From Saccharibacillus deserti (lineage in GTDB: Bacteria > Bacillota > Bacilli > Paenibacillales > Paenibacillaceae): DNA of 64,000 bases. The position numbers were made by a program, and so were the translations under genes. The notes beneath the pieces were generated by a model that ran no database searches, was not told the origin of the DNA, and worked only from the letters and a program-made list of their open reading frames with translations. The stretch is from contig NZ_JABJVN010000002.1 of NCBI RefSeq assembly GCF_013618475.1, positions 310,001 to 374,000 of the forward strand, given 5' to 3'. This document shows, one piece after another, positions 1 to 10,239 of this stretch (its first letter is position 1; each line of letters starts with the position of its first letter).

Positions 1-1925
1 GAATTCCTCTGCTGTTCATGGCGGATATTGTGCACGGCTTCAAGACCATTTTCCCGGTGCCGCTTGCTATCGGCTGTTCCTGGGATACGGAACTGGCCGA
101 GAAAAGCGCGGAGATTGCGGCGCGCGAAGCGGCCGTTTCCGGTATACATGTAACTTTTGCGCCCATGGTCGATCTCGTCCGCGATCCCCGCTGGGGACGC
201 GTCATGGAATCGACAGGCGAAGATCCATATCTGAACAGCCTGTTTGCGAGGGCGTTCGTCCGCGGCCTGCAGGGTGAAGACCTGAAGAACGAATCCGAGC
301 GCGTCGCCGCGTGCGTGAAGCATTTCGCCGCCTACGGCGCTTCGGAAGCCGGCCGCGACTACAATACGGTCGATTTGTCCGAACGCCAACTGCGCGAATA
401 TTATCTGCCGGCTTACAAAGCCGCGCTCGACGAAGGCTGCGAAATGGTCATGACTTCGTTCAATACGATCGAAGGCATCCCGGCCAGCGCCAACGAGAAA
501 TTGATGCGCGGTCTGCTGCGCGAAGAATGGAAGTTCGACGGCGTACTGATCTCCGACTGGGGCGCCGTGAAGGAATTGATTCCGCACGGCGTCGCCGAAG
601 ACGAACGCGAAGCGGCTTACCGCGCTATCCGCGCCGGCGTCGATATCGAGATGATGACCGCCTGCTACGTGCACGAGCTGCCGGGTTTGGTACGGAGCGG
701 AAGCGTGGACGAAACGCTGATCGACGAATCGGTCCTGCGTATTCTTCAGCTCAAGAACAAGCTGGGATTGTTCGACAATCCGCATCGGGGCGCAAGTCCC
801 GAGCGCGAAGCGGAAGTGGTCTTCAGCCGCGAACACCGCAAGGCGGCGTACGAACTGGCGACGAAGTCCACCGTCCTGCTCAAGAACGACGGCGTGCTGC
901 CGCTTAAACCAGAAGCGAAGGTGGCGCTGATCGGTCCCTTTGCCCAGAGCGGCGATATTCTGGGACCTTGGTCTTGGGAAGGTTCGACGGACGATGCCGT
1001 CAAGCTGGGCAGCGCGCTGGCCGAACGCCTGGGCGAAGGCCGGCTGATTGTCGCCGAAGGCTGCGGTATCGAGACCGGCACGCCGGAGCAGCTCCGGCAG
1101 GCTCTGGAAGCGGCGGCTCAGGCCGACGTAATCGTATTGGCGCTTGGCGAAGCCTCCGAGATGAGCGGCGAAGCCGGCTGCCGGACCGATATCCGTCTGC
1201 CGCAGGCACAGCTTGAATTGGTTGCCCGGATCGCCGGGATCGGCAAGCCGTCCGCGGCCGTCCTGTTCAACGGGCGTCCTCTTGATCTGCACGGCGTATA
1301 CGACAAGCTTGGCGCGGTCGTCGAAGCCTGGTTCCCGGGCAGCGAAGGCGGAGCGGCGGTCGCGGACATCCTGATCGGTGCCGTGAACCCGTCGGCCCGC
1401 CTGAGCATGTCTTTCCCGCATTCGGTCGGCCAGGTGCCGGTCTATTACAATCATTTCAATACGGGCCGTCCGCTTGGAGCGGAAGACGCCCAGGTCCGCT
1501 ACGTCTCGCAGTATCTCGATGCACCGAACGATCCGCTGCTGCCGTTCGGGTTCGGCTTGTCGTATACGACGTTCGAATACGGCAGCTTGAAGCTGTCGTC
1601 GGAGCGGATGACGAACGATTCCCGACTTACCGTCAGTGTCGACGTCACCAATACCGGCGGCCGCGCCGGCACCGAGACCGTGCAGCTGTATATCCGCGAT
1701 ATCTCGGGCGAAGTCGTGCGTCCGGTACGCGAATTGAAAGGCTTTGTCAAGCTGGATCTGGCGCCGGGAGAGCGGGGAACCGCCGTCTTCACCCTCGGTG
1801 AAGAGCAGCTTCGCTACCATCATTCGGATCTGAGCTTCACAAGCGATCCGGGCCGGTTTGACGTTTTCGTCGGCCGCAGCAGCCTGGATACGCTGCAGGG
1901 TTCGTTTGTGCTGGCCGACAGCTGA
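1..1925 (+). CDS. GH3 family beta-glucosidase, 5'-truncated by the window edge
   Basis: Retaining glycoside hydrolase of family 3, expected to release glucose from short beta-glucosides in the cytoplasm. The reading frame is open from base 3 and begins inside a conserved block (IPLLFMAD, then HGFKTIFP), so the start lies outside the window; 640 residues are visible. Counting from the in-frame ATG at 18, Asp180 in the GVLISDWG motif is the expected nucleophile. The N-terminal TIM barrel is followed by the GH3 C-terminal domain and a fibronectin III-like domain (last ~100 residues, VTNTGGRAGTETVQLY). No signal peptide can be judged. It sits 64 bp upstream of a 1,2-beta-oligoglucan phosphorylase, an arrangement known in Listeria innocua, where the GH3 enzyme hydrolyses sophorose. 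Family is certain; substrate is inferred from context. Confidence 0.93.
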   Translation, partial: IPLLFMADIVHGFKTIFPVPLAIGCSWDTELAEKSAEIAAREAAVSGIHVTFAPMVDLVRDPRWGRVMESTGEDPYLNSLFARAFVRGLQGEDLKNESERVAACVKHFAAYGASEAGRDYNTVDLSERQLREYYLPAYKAALDEGCEMVMTSFNTIEGIPASANEKLMRGLLREEWKFDGVLISDWGAVKELIPHGVAEDEREAAYRAIRAGVDIEMMTACYVHELPGLVRSGSVDETLIDESVLRILQLKNKLGLFDNPHRGASPEREAEVVFSREHRKAAYELATKSTVLLKNDGVLPLKPEAKVALIGPFAQSGDILGPWSWEGSTDDAVKLGSALAERLGEGRLIVAEGCGIETGTPEQLRQALEAAAQADVIVLALGEASEMSGEAGCRTDIRLPQAQLELVARIAGIGKPSAAVLFNGRPLDLHGVYDKLGAVVEAWFPGSEGGAAVADILIGAVNPSARLSMSFPHSVGQVPVYYNHFNTGRPLGAEDAQVRYVSQYLDAPNDPLLPFGFGLSYTTFEYGSLKLSSERMTNDSRLTVSVDVTNTGGRAGTETVQLYIRDISGEVVRPVRELKGFVKLDLAPGERGTAVFTLGEEQLRYHHSDLSFTSDPGRFDVFVGRSSLDTLQGSFVLADS

Positions 1926-1989
1926 CTTTCGAACGAAACGACTGCCCGCACAAGATTGAAAAAAGATAGATATAGGAGTGAATTCATTC

Positions 1990-4900
1990 ATGACGACGAT
2001 CGCAAATCCCAATTCGAAATTCAGCGTTCAGGCGGGAAGCCTGAACTTCACTTTCTGGCCGAGCGGCGACCTGTACCAGGCGCTTGGCGGACGTACCATG
2101 CTCAATCAGCTGCTGTCGAGCCCGCTCGACGGATCGCTCAACAATCTGTACCTGCGTTTTCACCGGGAATCCGGCATTTCTTTCTATCCGCTGCTCGGGA
2201 TCCGTTCGGCCAGCAAAGTCAGCCGCGGAGACCGCAGAATCGTCTGGGAAGGACGCGCCGAGAATGTCGACTACACCGTTACGTTTGCCGTGACGGATCG
2301 TGATGTCTGGTTCTGGGATGTGAAAGCCTCCGGCGACGGAGTCAATATCGACCTCGTCTACGGACAGGATGTCGGCAACGCCGATCCGGGCGCGGTGCGC
2401 AGCAACGAAGCGTATCTGTCGCAGTATATCGACCACACGGTGTTCGAAGACGAGAGCAGAGGGTATGTCGTCTGCTCCCGCCAGAACCAGCCGCAGGGCG
2501 GAGCGTTCCCGTACATGCAGCAGGGTTCGCTGACCCGCGCAGCCGGTTATTCGACCGACGGCTTCCAATTCTTCGGCAAATCGTACAAAGAAACGAATGT
2601 GCCGGAATCGCTGACCCGCGGCCAGCTGGCAAACGAAGTGTACCAGTACGAATTCGCCTATACGGCTCTGCAATCGGAACTTGTGGCCCTGAGCGGCGAA
2701 GCGCGCTTCGTCTTCTACGGTCTGCACCGTGCCGACCATCCGTCCGCGATCTCCGAGCTCGAATTCGCGGGCGACGTGCAGTCGGCCTGGGAATCCTACG
2801 AAGCGGAACCGTCCGGCGAGCTGGAATCGCTCCCGTCCGTATCGATCAAACCGTCGATCGGCGAACCGCTGCAGACGCTTGATCTGACGGAAGAAGAAGT
2901 GGCGGGCCTGTTCCCGAACCGCTACCAGGAAGAACGCGAGAACGGCAAACTGCTGGCTTTCTTCACGGATACGTACGAACATGTGGTATTAAAAGAAAAA
3001 GAACGCCTTGTCGAGCGGCCGCACGGCCATATCCTGATGAGCGGCGGCAACGTGGAATTCGGCGTACCGGTACTCGCAAGCACATCCTACATGTACGGCG
3101 TGTTCAACTCGCAGGTCGTTCTGGGCAACACCAACTTCAACAAAATGATGAGCAATATGCGCAGCGCGCTCAACGTGCCGAAAACGGCCGGACAGCGTAT
3201 CTATATCGAGCTTGAAGGACAGTACCGCCTGCTGACGATGCCGTCGCTGTTCGAGATCGGGTTCAACTACGTCCGCTGGACGTACAAGACGGAAGCCGAC
3301 ACGATCATCGTAACGGGCTTTACCACCGTGGACAGCCCGGAAGTCCGCCTGAGCGTGAGCTCGCAGAGCGGCAGAGCGTACCGTTACCTGGTGACGACGC
3401 AGATCACGATGAACGTGAACGAATACGAATTCCCGCTGCATATGACGGAGCAGGGCGGCGTACTGACCTTTACCGCCGACTCGGCTTCGCTCAGCGCAGG
3501 CTCTTACCCGGAACTTGCTTTCCGGATGAAAGTGGACGGCGCTTCGGGCGCAGTGGGCGACGAGACCCTACTTGCCGAAGGTATCGACTCGGGCGACGCT
3601 TCGCTTGTGACGCTTGCGATCGAACCGAGCGCGAACTGGACGCTTACGCTTCAGGGACTGCTGGACGGCGCGGAGATTCCTTTTGCCGAACGTTCGCTGG
3701 ACGAAGAAATCGTCAACTACCGGGCATTCTACAAAGACGTCATGAACGGATTCAATCTGTCCAAAGACGGCAGCAGCACCCACGAAGATTTGTTCAAGGT
3801 GAACGCGCTGGCCTGGTGGTACACGCATAACATGCTCGTCCATTACTCGTCCCCGCACGGCCTGGAGCAGTACGGCGGAGCGGCATGGGGAACGCGCGAC
3901 GTCTGCCAGGGACCGGTCGAATACTTTATGGCGACGCAGAAATACGGACAGGTCAAAGACATTCTGAAGACCGTCTACTCGCACCAGTACGAAGACGACG
4001 GCGCATGGCCGCAGTGGTTCATGTTCGACAAATATTTTGCCATCCAGCAGGAAGAAAGCCACGGTGACATCATCGTCTGGCCGCTCAAAGTACTGGGCGA
4101 CTACTTGAAAACGACGCGGGACTTCGGCATTTTGTCGGAAAAAGTACCGTATACCGTCAAGCACGAATTCGGTTTCACCCAAGACGAGCATACGATTCTG
4201 GATCATGCCAAAAAAGAAATCGCCTATATCAAAAACAATTTCCTGCATGGCACGTTCCTGTCTTCGTACGGGGACGGCGACTGGGACGATACGCTCCAGC
4301 CGGCGAACGCCCAGCTCAAGCAGTACATGGTGAGCAGTTGGACCGTTGCTTTGACGTACCAAACGGTCAATGTGCTGTCTTCCGCGCTGCGGGATGCCGA
4401 TGCGGCGTTTGCGCAGGAATTGGCCGCCATGGCCGAAGGGATCCGCGCCGACTTCGGACGCTACATGCTGAACACGGACGTCATTCCGGGCTTCGTGTAC
4501 ATGGAAGAAGCCGACAAGCCGAAGCCGATGCTGCATCCGAGCGACACGGAGACGGGCATTTCCTACCGCCTGCTGCCGATGACGCGCAGCATGATCGGGG
4601 AACTCCTCACGCCGGAGCAGGCGAAGGCGCATTACGAGCTGATCAAGCACGAGTTCTTCTGCCCGGACGGCGTGCGTCTCATGAACCGCCCTGCCCAGTA
4701 TGCGGGCGGCGTCAGTACCCACTTCAAACGCGCCGAGCAGGCTTCGAACTTCGGACGCGAGATCGGACTGCAGTATGTGCACGCCCATATCCGCTACGTC
4801 GAAGCGATGGCGAAACTGGGATTGTCCGACGAGACCTGGAACGGTCTGGCGATTATCAACCCGGTCGGCATCAAAGACGTCGTACCGAACGCGGAGCTGC

Positions 4901-5343
4901 GTCAGAGCAATTCCTACTTCAGCAGCTCGGACGGCAAGTTCAATGACCGCTATGAAGCGCAGGAGCGCTTCGGCGAACTGAAAAGCGGCGATGTAGCCGT
5001 CAAGGGCGGATGGAGAATCTATTCCAGCGGTCCCGGGATCTACATGAACCAGCTGATCGGCAACGTGCTGGGCATTCGTCAGGACGGCGGGGATTTGATC
5101 GTCGATCCGGTGCTGCCGGCTTCGCTCGACGGTCTGAACCTGGACTTCAGCTACGACGGAATTCCGGCTACGTTCGTCTACCGGATCGGCACAGGGATCT
5201 CGGGTGTCGTGAAATTGAACGGCCGGGAAATCGGCCAGCGTGCCGGCGATAACCGTTACCGCGAAGGCGGGATCCGGATCGGCCGCGCCGAATTTGAAGC
5301 CGCGGCGGCTCCGAAACGCAACATTATCGAGATTTTTGTGTGA
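1990..5343 (+). CDS. GH94 1,2-beta-oligoglucan phosphorylase (SOGP-like)
   Basis: Predicted inverting phosphorylase that splits beta-1,2-linked oligoglucans with phosphate to give glucose 1-phosphate. The 1117-residue protein matches the unusually long GH94 subgroup of Listeria SOGP rather than the ~800-residue cellobiose phosphorylases. The GH94 general-acid motif is GDGDWDD, with Asp764 (numbered from the ATG at 1990) the likely catalytic acid; substrate-barrel motifs such as LAWWYTHNM and RDVCQGPVEY are present. I chose the ATG at 1990 because AGGAG (1973-1977) is 12 nt upstream; a GTG at 1978 abuts the same SD and is less likely. Neighbours are a GH3 beta-glucosidase upstream and a LacI regulator downstream, the same trio as in L. 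innocua. No signal peptide, so the enzyme is probably cytosolic and needs an importer outside this window. Confidence 0.88.
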   Translation: MTTIANPNSKFSVQAGSLNFTFWPSGDLYQALGGRTMLNQLLSSPLDGSLNNLYLRFHRESGISFYPLLGIRSASKVSRGDRRIVWEGRAENVDYTVTFAVTDRDVWFWDVKASGDGVNIDLVYGQDVGNADPGAVRSNEAYLSQYIDHTVFEDESRGYVVCSRQNQPQGGAFPYMQQGSLTRAAGYSTDGFQFFGKSYKETNVPESLTRGQLANEVYQYEFAYTALQSELVALSGEARFVFYGLHRADHPSAISELEFAGDVQSAWESYEAEPSGELESLPSVSIKPSIGEPLQTLDLTEEEVAGLFPNRYQEERENGKLLAFFTDTYEHVVLKEKERLVERPHGHILMSGGNVEFGVPVLASTSYMYGVFNSQVVLGNTNFNKMMSNMRSALNVPKTAGQRIYIELEGQYRLLTMPSLFEIGFNYVRWTYKTEADTIIVTGFTTVDSPEVRLSVSSQSGRAYRYLVTTQITMNVNEYEFPLHMTEQGGVLTFTADSASLSAGSYPELAFRMKVDGASGAVGDETLLAEGIDSGDASLVTLAIEPSANWTLTLQGLLDGAEIPFAERSLDEEIVNYRAFYKDVMNGFNLSKDGSSTHEDLFKVNALAWWYTHNMLVHYSSPHGLEQYGGAAWGTRDVCQGPVEYFMATQKYGQVKDILKTVYSHQYEDDGAWPQWFMFDKYFAIQQEESHGDIIVWPLKVLGDYLKTTRDFGILSEKVPYTVKHEFGFTQDEHTILDHAKKEIAYIKNNFLHGTFLSSYGDGDWDDTLQPANAQLKQYMVSSWTVALTYQTVNVLSSALRDADAAFAQELAAMAEGIRADFGRYMLNTDVIPGFVYMEEADKPKPMLHPSDTETGISYRLLPMTRSMIGELLTPEQAKAHYELIKHEFFCPDGVRLMNRPAQYAGGVSTHFKRAEQASNFGREIGLQYVHAHIRYVEAMAKLGLSDETWNGLAIINPVGIKDVVPNAELRQSNSYFSSSDGKFNDRYEAQERFGELKSGDVAVKGGWRIYSSGPGIYMNQLIGNVLGIRQDGGDLIVDPVLPASLDGLNLDFSYDGIPATFVYRIGTGISGVVKLNGREIGQRAGDNRYREGGIRIGRAEFEAAAAPKRNIIEIFV

Positions 5344-5354
5344 TATTATAGAAA

Positions 5355-5391
5355 AACAACAAGGCGATCTTGACGGATCGCCTTTGTTGTC
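5355..5391 (+). terminator. hairpin after the phosphorylase gene
   Basis: GGCGATC pairs with GATCGCC around a TTGACG loop, and the stem extends outward through ACAACAA/TTGTTGT with one bulged T. The following T stretch is weak, so termination may be partial and allow some readthrough into the LacI gene. Confidence 0.7.
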
Positions 5392-5442
5392 TGTTATATG
5401 GGTATAGGTAGAAAAAGGCAACCAGACAGGGGAGCGAGCAGA

Positions 5443-6420
5443 TTGGTTAGTATCAAGGATATCGCCAAAAAGGCGGGAGTATCGATTTCGACGGTGTCTT
5501 ACGCGTTAAACGGCAGCAGCAAGGTGACGGACGAGACCAGTTCGCGTATCCTGGCCATTGCCGAAGAGCTGAATTACGTACCGAATGCTGCGGCGCGCAC
5601 GCTGAAGAAGCGAGAATCCCGTATCATTGGCGTATTCTTGACCGATTTTCGCGGCGAAGTGTACGGCGATCTGTTGGACGGTGTCAAAGAGGTGCTGAAC
5701 CGCGAAGGGTACGATATGATCGTCTGCAGCGGCATTCAGTCGCATCGGATGCTGCCGGAGCGGATGATCGACGGGGCCATTATTCTCGATTCCGGCTTCG
5801 ACAGCGAAGAAATTTTGCGTTATGCGGACCGGGGCCACCGGATCGTCGTCTTGGACCGGGAGCTGATCCATCCGAATATCAACCGGGTCCTGCTCGACAA
5901 CCATTCGGGCGCCGAAGCGGCCATGCGTTATCTGCTCGACCACGGACACCGCAATGTGTATGTGGTCACGGGGCCGGAAGATTCGTACGATTCGAATCAG
6001 CGGCTTGCGGCCGTCAGGCAGATTGCAGACAGCAATCCGGAGATCAAGCTGACGGAGATTCGCAGCAACTTCGAGAAAAAGGGCGGCGTGCTTGCCGCGC
6101 AGCAGATTATCGAAGAATACAAAGAACCGGCCGCGGTGTTCTGCCTTAACGACGAGATGGCAGTCGGCATATCGAACGCGCTGGCCGGCAAGGAACTCAA
6201 AATCGGCGAACATATTCATTTGATCGGTTTCGACAATATCGAACTGACCCAATATTTGCAGCCGAGACTGGCCACGGTCGATTACTCGCGGGCCAAGTGG
6301 GGAGCGGCGGCAGCCGAACACCTGCTCAAGATTTTGGCCGGAAATCAGATCGAACATGAGCGCCTACAGGTCAAATTGGTCGAAGGCGGCTCGGTCGGCA
6401 CGTTGAAGCGGCCGGTATAA
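5443..6420 (+). CDS. LacI family transcriptional regulator
   Basis: DNA-binding repressor with the LacI helix-turn-helix at the N-terminus (SIKDIAKKAGVSISTVSYAL, residues ~3-22), a hinge helix around residues 45-60 and a periplasmic-binding-protein-like effector domain to residue 325. I chose the TTG at 5443 because AGGGGAG (5428-5434) lies 8 nt upstream and the product starts at the canonical family position; an ATG at 5398 has no SD and would add 15 atypical residues. It follows the GH3-GH94 pair on the same strand, so it probably senses a beta-glucan-derived sugar and controls the cluster. The ligand and operator cannot be read from the sequence because the cluster promoter lies outside the window. 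Confidence 0.92.
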   Translation: MVSIKDIAKKAGVSISTVSYALNGSSKVTDETSSRILAIAEELNYVPNAAARTLKKRESRIIGVFLTDFRGEVYGDLLDGVKEVLNREGYDMIVCSGIQSHRMLPERMIDGAIILDSGFDSEEILRYADRGHRIVVLDRELIHPNINRVLLDNHSGAEAAMRYLLDHGHRNVYVVTGPEDSYDSNQRLAAVRQIADSNPEIKLTEIRSNFEKKGGVLAAQQIIEEYKEPAAVFCLNDEMAVGISNALAGKELKIGEHIHLIGFDNIELTQYLQPRLATVDYSRAKWGAAAAEHLLKILAGNQIEHERLQVKLVEGGSVGTLKRPV

Positions 6421-6474
6421 AAGCTCCGCAGCCGACCCGTTTGGGCGGTTTGGCCGTGCATCGCTGCCGGATTA

Positions 6475-6508
6475 GGCGCGCTTTCCCGTTTGGGGAAAGC
6501 GCGCCTTT
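6475..6508 (+). terminator. intrinsic terminator after the LacI gene
   Basis: GGCGCGCTTTCCC pairs with GGGAAAGCGCGCC around a short GTTTG loop and is followed by TTTT. Confidence 0.85.
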
Positions 6509-6622
6509 TGGGCTGCGCACAAAGATCTTTTCGTTCGTCTCATTTGAATGGGCCCCGCGCCGTATGTTTAAATGAAGAAGACAGGAAATCAGTCGTTCGA
6601 TGCGGGAAAGGCAGGAGAGACG

Positions 6623-8089
6623 ATGGAGAATATAGTGATAGAAACGAAGCAGGGCGCCCTGCGCGGCGCATCATGGAACGGTGCCTCCGTGTGGAAAGGA
6701 GTGCCTTACGCAAAGCCTCCGTTGGGAGAGCTGCGTTTCCGTGCTCCCCAAGCCCCTGAGGTTTGGGAAGGGGTTCGCGATGCCCTGGCATTCGGGCCGA
6801 TCTGTCCGCAGCCGAAGCCTCCGGAAACGTCGCTGTTCGGTTCGGATCACCCCGGCATGTCGGAAGATTGTCTCTATTTGAATATATGGGCGCCCGAAGG
6901 CGAACGCACAAATCTGCCGGTCATCGTCTGGATTCACGGAGGAAGTTTCACTTCCGGGGCCTCGAGCCTTCCGCTTTACGACGGTACCCAGCTTGCCCTG
7001 CGGGGCGATTGTATCGTCGTCACGGTCAATTACCGCTTGGGGCCGCTCGGATTCTTGCACCTTGCTCCGCTTGGAGAAGGATTTGAATCGAATGTCGGAC
7101 TGTTGGATCAGGCGGCGGCGCTAAAATGGGTAAAAGAACATATCGGGGCGTTCGGCGGCGACTCGGGCCGCGTAACGGTGATGGGAGAATCCGCCGGATC
7201 GATGAGCATTGCCGCTCTGCTGGCCATGCCGGCGGCCAAAGGGTTATTCCATCAAGCCGTGATGCAAAGCGGCGGAGCCCAATGTCTGCCTGCGGCTGCG
7301 GCCGAGAGCGTATCCGCCGCATTTCTTCGCCGCCTGGGCGTGGACGGAGGCAATCTCGAGCGGCTCAAAGCGGTGTCGCCGGAAGAACTGCTCATTGCCG
7401 CAGCCGGACTGGAAGAAAGCGGCGAAGAGCTTCCGTCGCTGCCGTTCCAGCCGGCCGTCGAGCCGGCGACGCTGCCGGTCGAACCGCTGGAGGCGGTATC
7501 CGCCGGCGAAGCCGCCGGCATTCCGCTGATCATCGGCACCAACCGCGACGAAGGGCATTTCTTTTTCATGGACGAATCGCAGCGGATGGGACCGGAAGCT
7601 TTCACCGGCATGCTTCGCGCTCTGACCGGAGCGGAAGATGTCGGGGAATGGCTGCTGCATTATCCCGCCACGCTTGAAGGACAAGCCGACGCGATGACCG
7701 ATCTGTATTTCTGGCGGTCGGCTCTGGCTTTTGCTCAGGCGCAGTCGCAGCATGCTCCCGTATGGATGTACCGCTTCGACTGGACGCTGCCGGGTCACGT
7801 TTTCTTCGGAAAAGCGGTGCATGCCGCCGAGATTCCGTTCATGTTCGGCAACATGGTTCTTCTGCCGCGAATGGGTATCCGCCTGGAGCCGGCCATGCAG
7901 AATCTGTCCGACGCCATGCGCGGAGCCTGGCAGGCTTTCGCGGCTTCCGGCAGCCCTTCGACCCCGCTGCTGGCGTGGGAACCTTACGATGCACAGAGCC
8001 GCACGACGATGATTTTCGACACTTCGGTCGTGCCCCAGCAGGATCCGGAACGTGAAAAGCGGGAGCGGCTGTTTGGCCTGAACGTGTAA
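6623..8089 (+). CDS. pnbA: carboxylesterase type B (para-nitrobenzyl esterase-like)
   Basis: Alpha/beta-hydrolase of the carboxylesterase B family that hydrolyses esters in the cytoplasm. The 488-residue length equals that of Bacillus PnbA (489). The nucleophile elbow GESAG places Ser190, and KAVHAAEIPFMFG places the catalytic His400, both at the positions known for PnbA. The oxyanion-hole stretch IHGGSFTSG is present. The ATG at 6623 has AGGAGAG (6613-6619) just upstream; the in-frame ATG at 6572 lacks an SD. It is a single gene between terminators, upstream of transketolase but not obviously co-transcribed. No signal peptide is seen. Confidence 0.93.
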   Translation: MENIVIETKQGALRGASWNGASVWKGVPYAKPPLGELRFRAPQAPEVWEGVRDALAFGPICPQPKPPETSLFGSDHPGMSEDCLYLNIWAPEGERTNLPVIVWIHGGSFTSGASSLPLYDGTQLALRGDCIVVTVNYRLGPLGFLHLAPLGEGFESNVGLLDQAAALKWVKEHIGAFGGDSGRVTVMGESAGSMSIAALLAMPAAKGLFHQAVMQSGGAQCLPAAAAESVSAAFLRRLGVDGGNLERLKAVSPEELLIAAAGLEESGEELPSLPFQPAVEPATLPVEPLEAVSAGEAAGIPLIIGTNRDEGHFFFMDESQRMGPEAFTGMLRALTGAEDVGEWLLHYPATLEGQADAMTDLYFWRSALAFAQAQSQHAPVWMYRFDWTLPGHVFFGKAVHAAEIPFMFGNMVLLPRMGIRLEPAMQNLSDAMRGAWQAFAASGSPSTPLLAWEPYDAQSRTTMIFDTSVVPQQDPEREKRERLFGLNV

Positions 8090-8220
8090 AATCCGTTCAA
8101 ATTTCCGGCTTTGTTTCGAATCCTATGGAAATGAATGTTTCAAAATGATATACTGGACCACAGGAGTCTTCACAATCCGTTTGCGGTTCTGCCGGAAACG
8201 ACCGAGGAGGATATAAGAAC

Positions 8221-10239
8221 ATGGCTAACAATATTAAAATCGACGATTTGTCGATTGCTACCGTACGGACCCTTTCGATCGATGCGATCGAGAAAGCGAA
8301 TTCCGGCCACCCGGGCATGCCGATGGGCTCCGCACCGATGGGTTACCAACTTTTCGCCAAAACGATGAACCATAACCCGTCCAATCCGACCTGGGTAAAC
8401 CGGGATCGCTTTGTCCTGTCCGCGGGGCACGGTTCGATGCTGCTGTACAGCCTGCTGCACCTGTCGGGCTACGATCTGCCGATGGACGAGATCAAACAGT
8501 TCCGCCAATGGGGAAGCAAAACGCCGGGTCACCCGGAGTTCGGCCATACCGCAGGCGTTGACGCAACGACGGGACCTCTGGGCCAAGGCGTAGCCATGGC
8601 AGTCGGCATGGCGATCGCCGAAGCGCATACGGCTTCCGTGTACAACCAGGCCGATTTCAAAATCATCGACCATTACACATACGCGATCTGCGGCGACGGC
8701 GACCTGATGGAAGGCGTTTCGCATGAAGCGGCTTCGATGGCCGGCCATATGCAGCTCGGCAAACTGATCATGCTCTACGATTCCAACGATATTACGCTGG
8801 ACGGCGAAGCTTCCTTGTCGCTGACGGACAGCGTCATGAAGAGATTCGAAGGTTACGGCTGGCAGGTTCTGCGCGTCGAAGACGGCAACGACGTTGACGC
8901 TCTCGAGAAAGCGATCGAGCAGGGCAAGATGGATACGGGACGCCCGACGCTGATCGAAGTCAAAACGATCATCGGTTACGGCAGCCCGAACAAGCAGGGC
9001 AAAGGCGGTCACGCCGGTCCTCACGGATCGCCGCTCGGCTCCGACGAAACCAAGCTGACCAAGGAATTCTACAATTGGGTCTATGAAGAAAACTTCTACG
9101 TGCCGGACGAAGTCCGCGAGCATTTCGCCAAAGTCAAAGAAAAAGGCGAATTGGCGAACAAAATCTGGGATGACCAGTTCGAGAAATTCCAGAACCAGAA
9201 TCCGGAACTTGCCGCTCAATTCCTGATGGCGTTCAATGCCGACCTTCCGATCGGATGGGACGAAGAACTGCCGAAGTATGCAGCAGGCGACAAAGAAATG
9301 TCGACGCGCGTGGCTTCCGGTAAAGCGCTGAACGGCGTCGTACACCGCATTCCGCAGCTGTTCGGCGGATCGGCGGACCTGGAAAGCTCGACCATGACCC
9401 ACCTGAACGATATTACTGTGTTCACGCCGCAGGAACGCGCGGGACGCAACATCTACTACGGCGTACGCGAATTCGGCATGGCCGGAGCGATGAACGGGAT
9501 TGCCCTGCACGGCGGGATCAAAGTATTCGGCGGTACGTTCTTCGTATTCACCGATTACCTGCGTCCGGCAATCCGCCTGGCTTCCCTGATGGGACTGCCG
9601 GTCACTTACGTGCTGACGCACGACAGTATCGCCGTAGGCGAAGACGGTCCGACGCACGAACCGATCGAGCAGCTGGCTTCGGTACGCATCATTCCGGGAC
9701 TGACGGTCATCCGTCCTGCCGATGCCAACGAAACTTCGGCCGCGTGGGCTTACTCGCTGCAGAACAAGAAGAACCCGGTAGCTCTCGTTCTGACCCGCCA
9801 AAACCTGCCGATTCTCGAAGGCACGGTCGAAGGCGCTTGGGAAGGCGTGTCCCGCGGCGCTTATGTCGTATCCGATGCAAAAGACGGCAAGCCTGCCGCC
9901 CAGATCCTCGCAACGGGTTCGGAAGTCCAGCTGGCCGTCAAGGCACAGGCCAAGCTGGCCGAAGAAGGTATCCAGGTTCGCGTAGTCAGCATGCCAAGCT
10001 GGGATCTGTTCGAGAAACAGGACAAAGCTTACCGTGATTCCGTGATCCTGCCGGAAGTGAAAGCCCGTCTGGCTGTCGAAATGGCGAGCCCGTTCGGTTG
10101 GGAACGTTATGTCGGCGACGCCGGCGCGATTCTGGGCATCGACACGTTCGGTGCTTCGGCGCCGGGCGGCAAAGTGATGGAAGAGTACGGCTTTACGCCG
10201 GAAAACGTCGTGTCCAAAGTCAAAGAACTGCTTCAATAA
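8221..10239 (+). CDS. tkt: transketolase
   Basis: Thiamine-diphosphate enzyme of the non-oxidative pentose phosphate pathway, transferring two-carbon ketol units between sugar phosphates. The 672-residue protein has the TPP-binding motif starting GDGDLMEG (residues 158-165) and ending in DSNDI, N-terminal [13 protein letters not shown], and the transketolase signature around [14 protein letters not shown] in the pyrimidine domain. The start has GAGGAGG ~9 nt upstream. The next gene on the same strand is pgi, so the pair gathers central sugar-phosphate metabolism, but a long structured intergenic region with a terminator-like stem separates them. Confidence 0.98.
   Translation: MANNIKIDDLSIATVRTLSIDAIEKANSGHPGMPMGSAPMGYQLFAKTMNHNPSNPTWVNRDRFVLSAGHGSMLLYSLLHLSGYDLPMDEIKQFRQWGSKTPGHPEFGHTAGVDATTGPLGQGVAMAVGMAIAEAHTASVYNQADFKIIDHYTYAICGDGDLMEGVSHEAASMAGHMQLGKLIMLYDSNDITLDGEASLSLTDSVMKRFEGYGWQVLRVEDGNDVDALEKAIEQGKMDTGRPTLIEVKTIIGYGSPNKQGKGGHAGPHGSPLGSDETKLTKEFYNWVYEENFYVPDEVREHFAKVKEKGELANKIWDDQFEKFQNQNPELAAQFLMAFNADLPIGWDEELPKYAAGDKEMSTRVASGKALNGVVHRIPQLFGGSADLESSTMTHLNDITVFTPQERAGRNIYYGVREFGMAGAMNGIALHGGIKVFGGTFFVFTDYLRPAIRLASLMGLPVTYVLTHDSIAVGEDGPTHEPIEQLASVRIIPGLTVIRPADANETSAAWAYSLQNKKNPVALVLTRQNLPILEGTVEGAWEGVSRGAYVVSDAKDGKPAAQILATGSEVQLAVKAQAKLAEEGIQVRVVSMPSWDLFEKQDKAYRDSVILPEVKARLAVEMASPFGWERYVGDAGAILGIDTFGASAPGGKVMEEYGFTPENVVSKVKELLQ

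Noticed and set aside
3568-5421. 617-codon minus-strand ORF
   Set aside because: Lies antisense to the GH94 gene; its repetitive Arg/Val/Phe-rich product and lack of motifs mark it as a codon-bias artefact.
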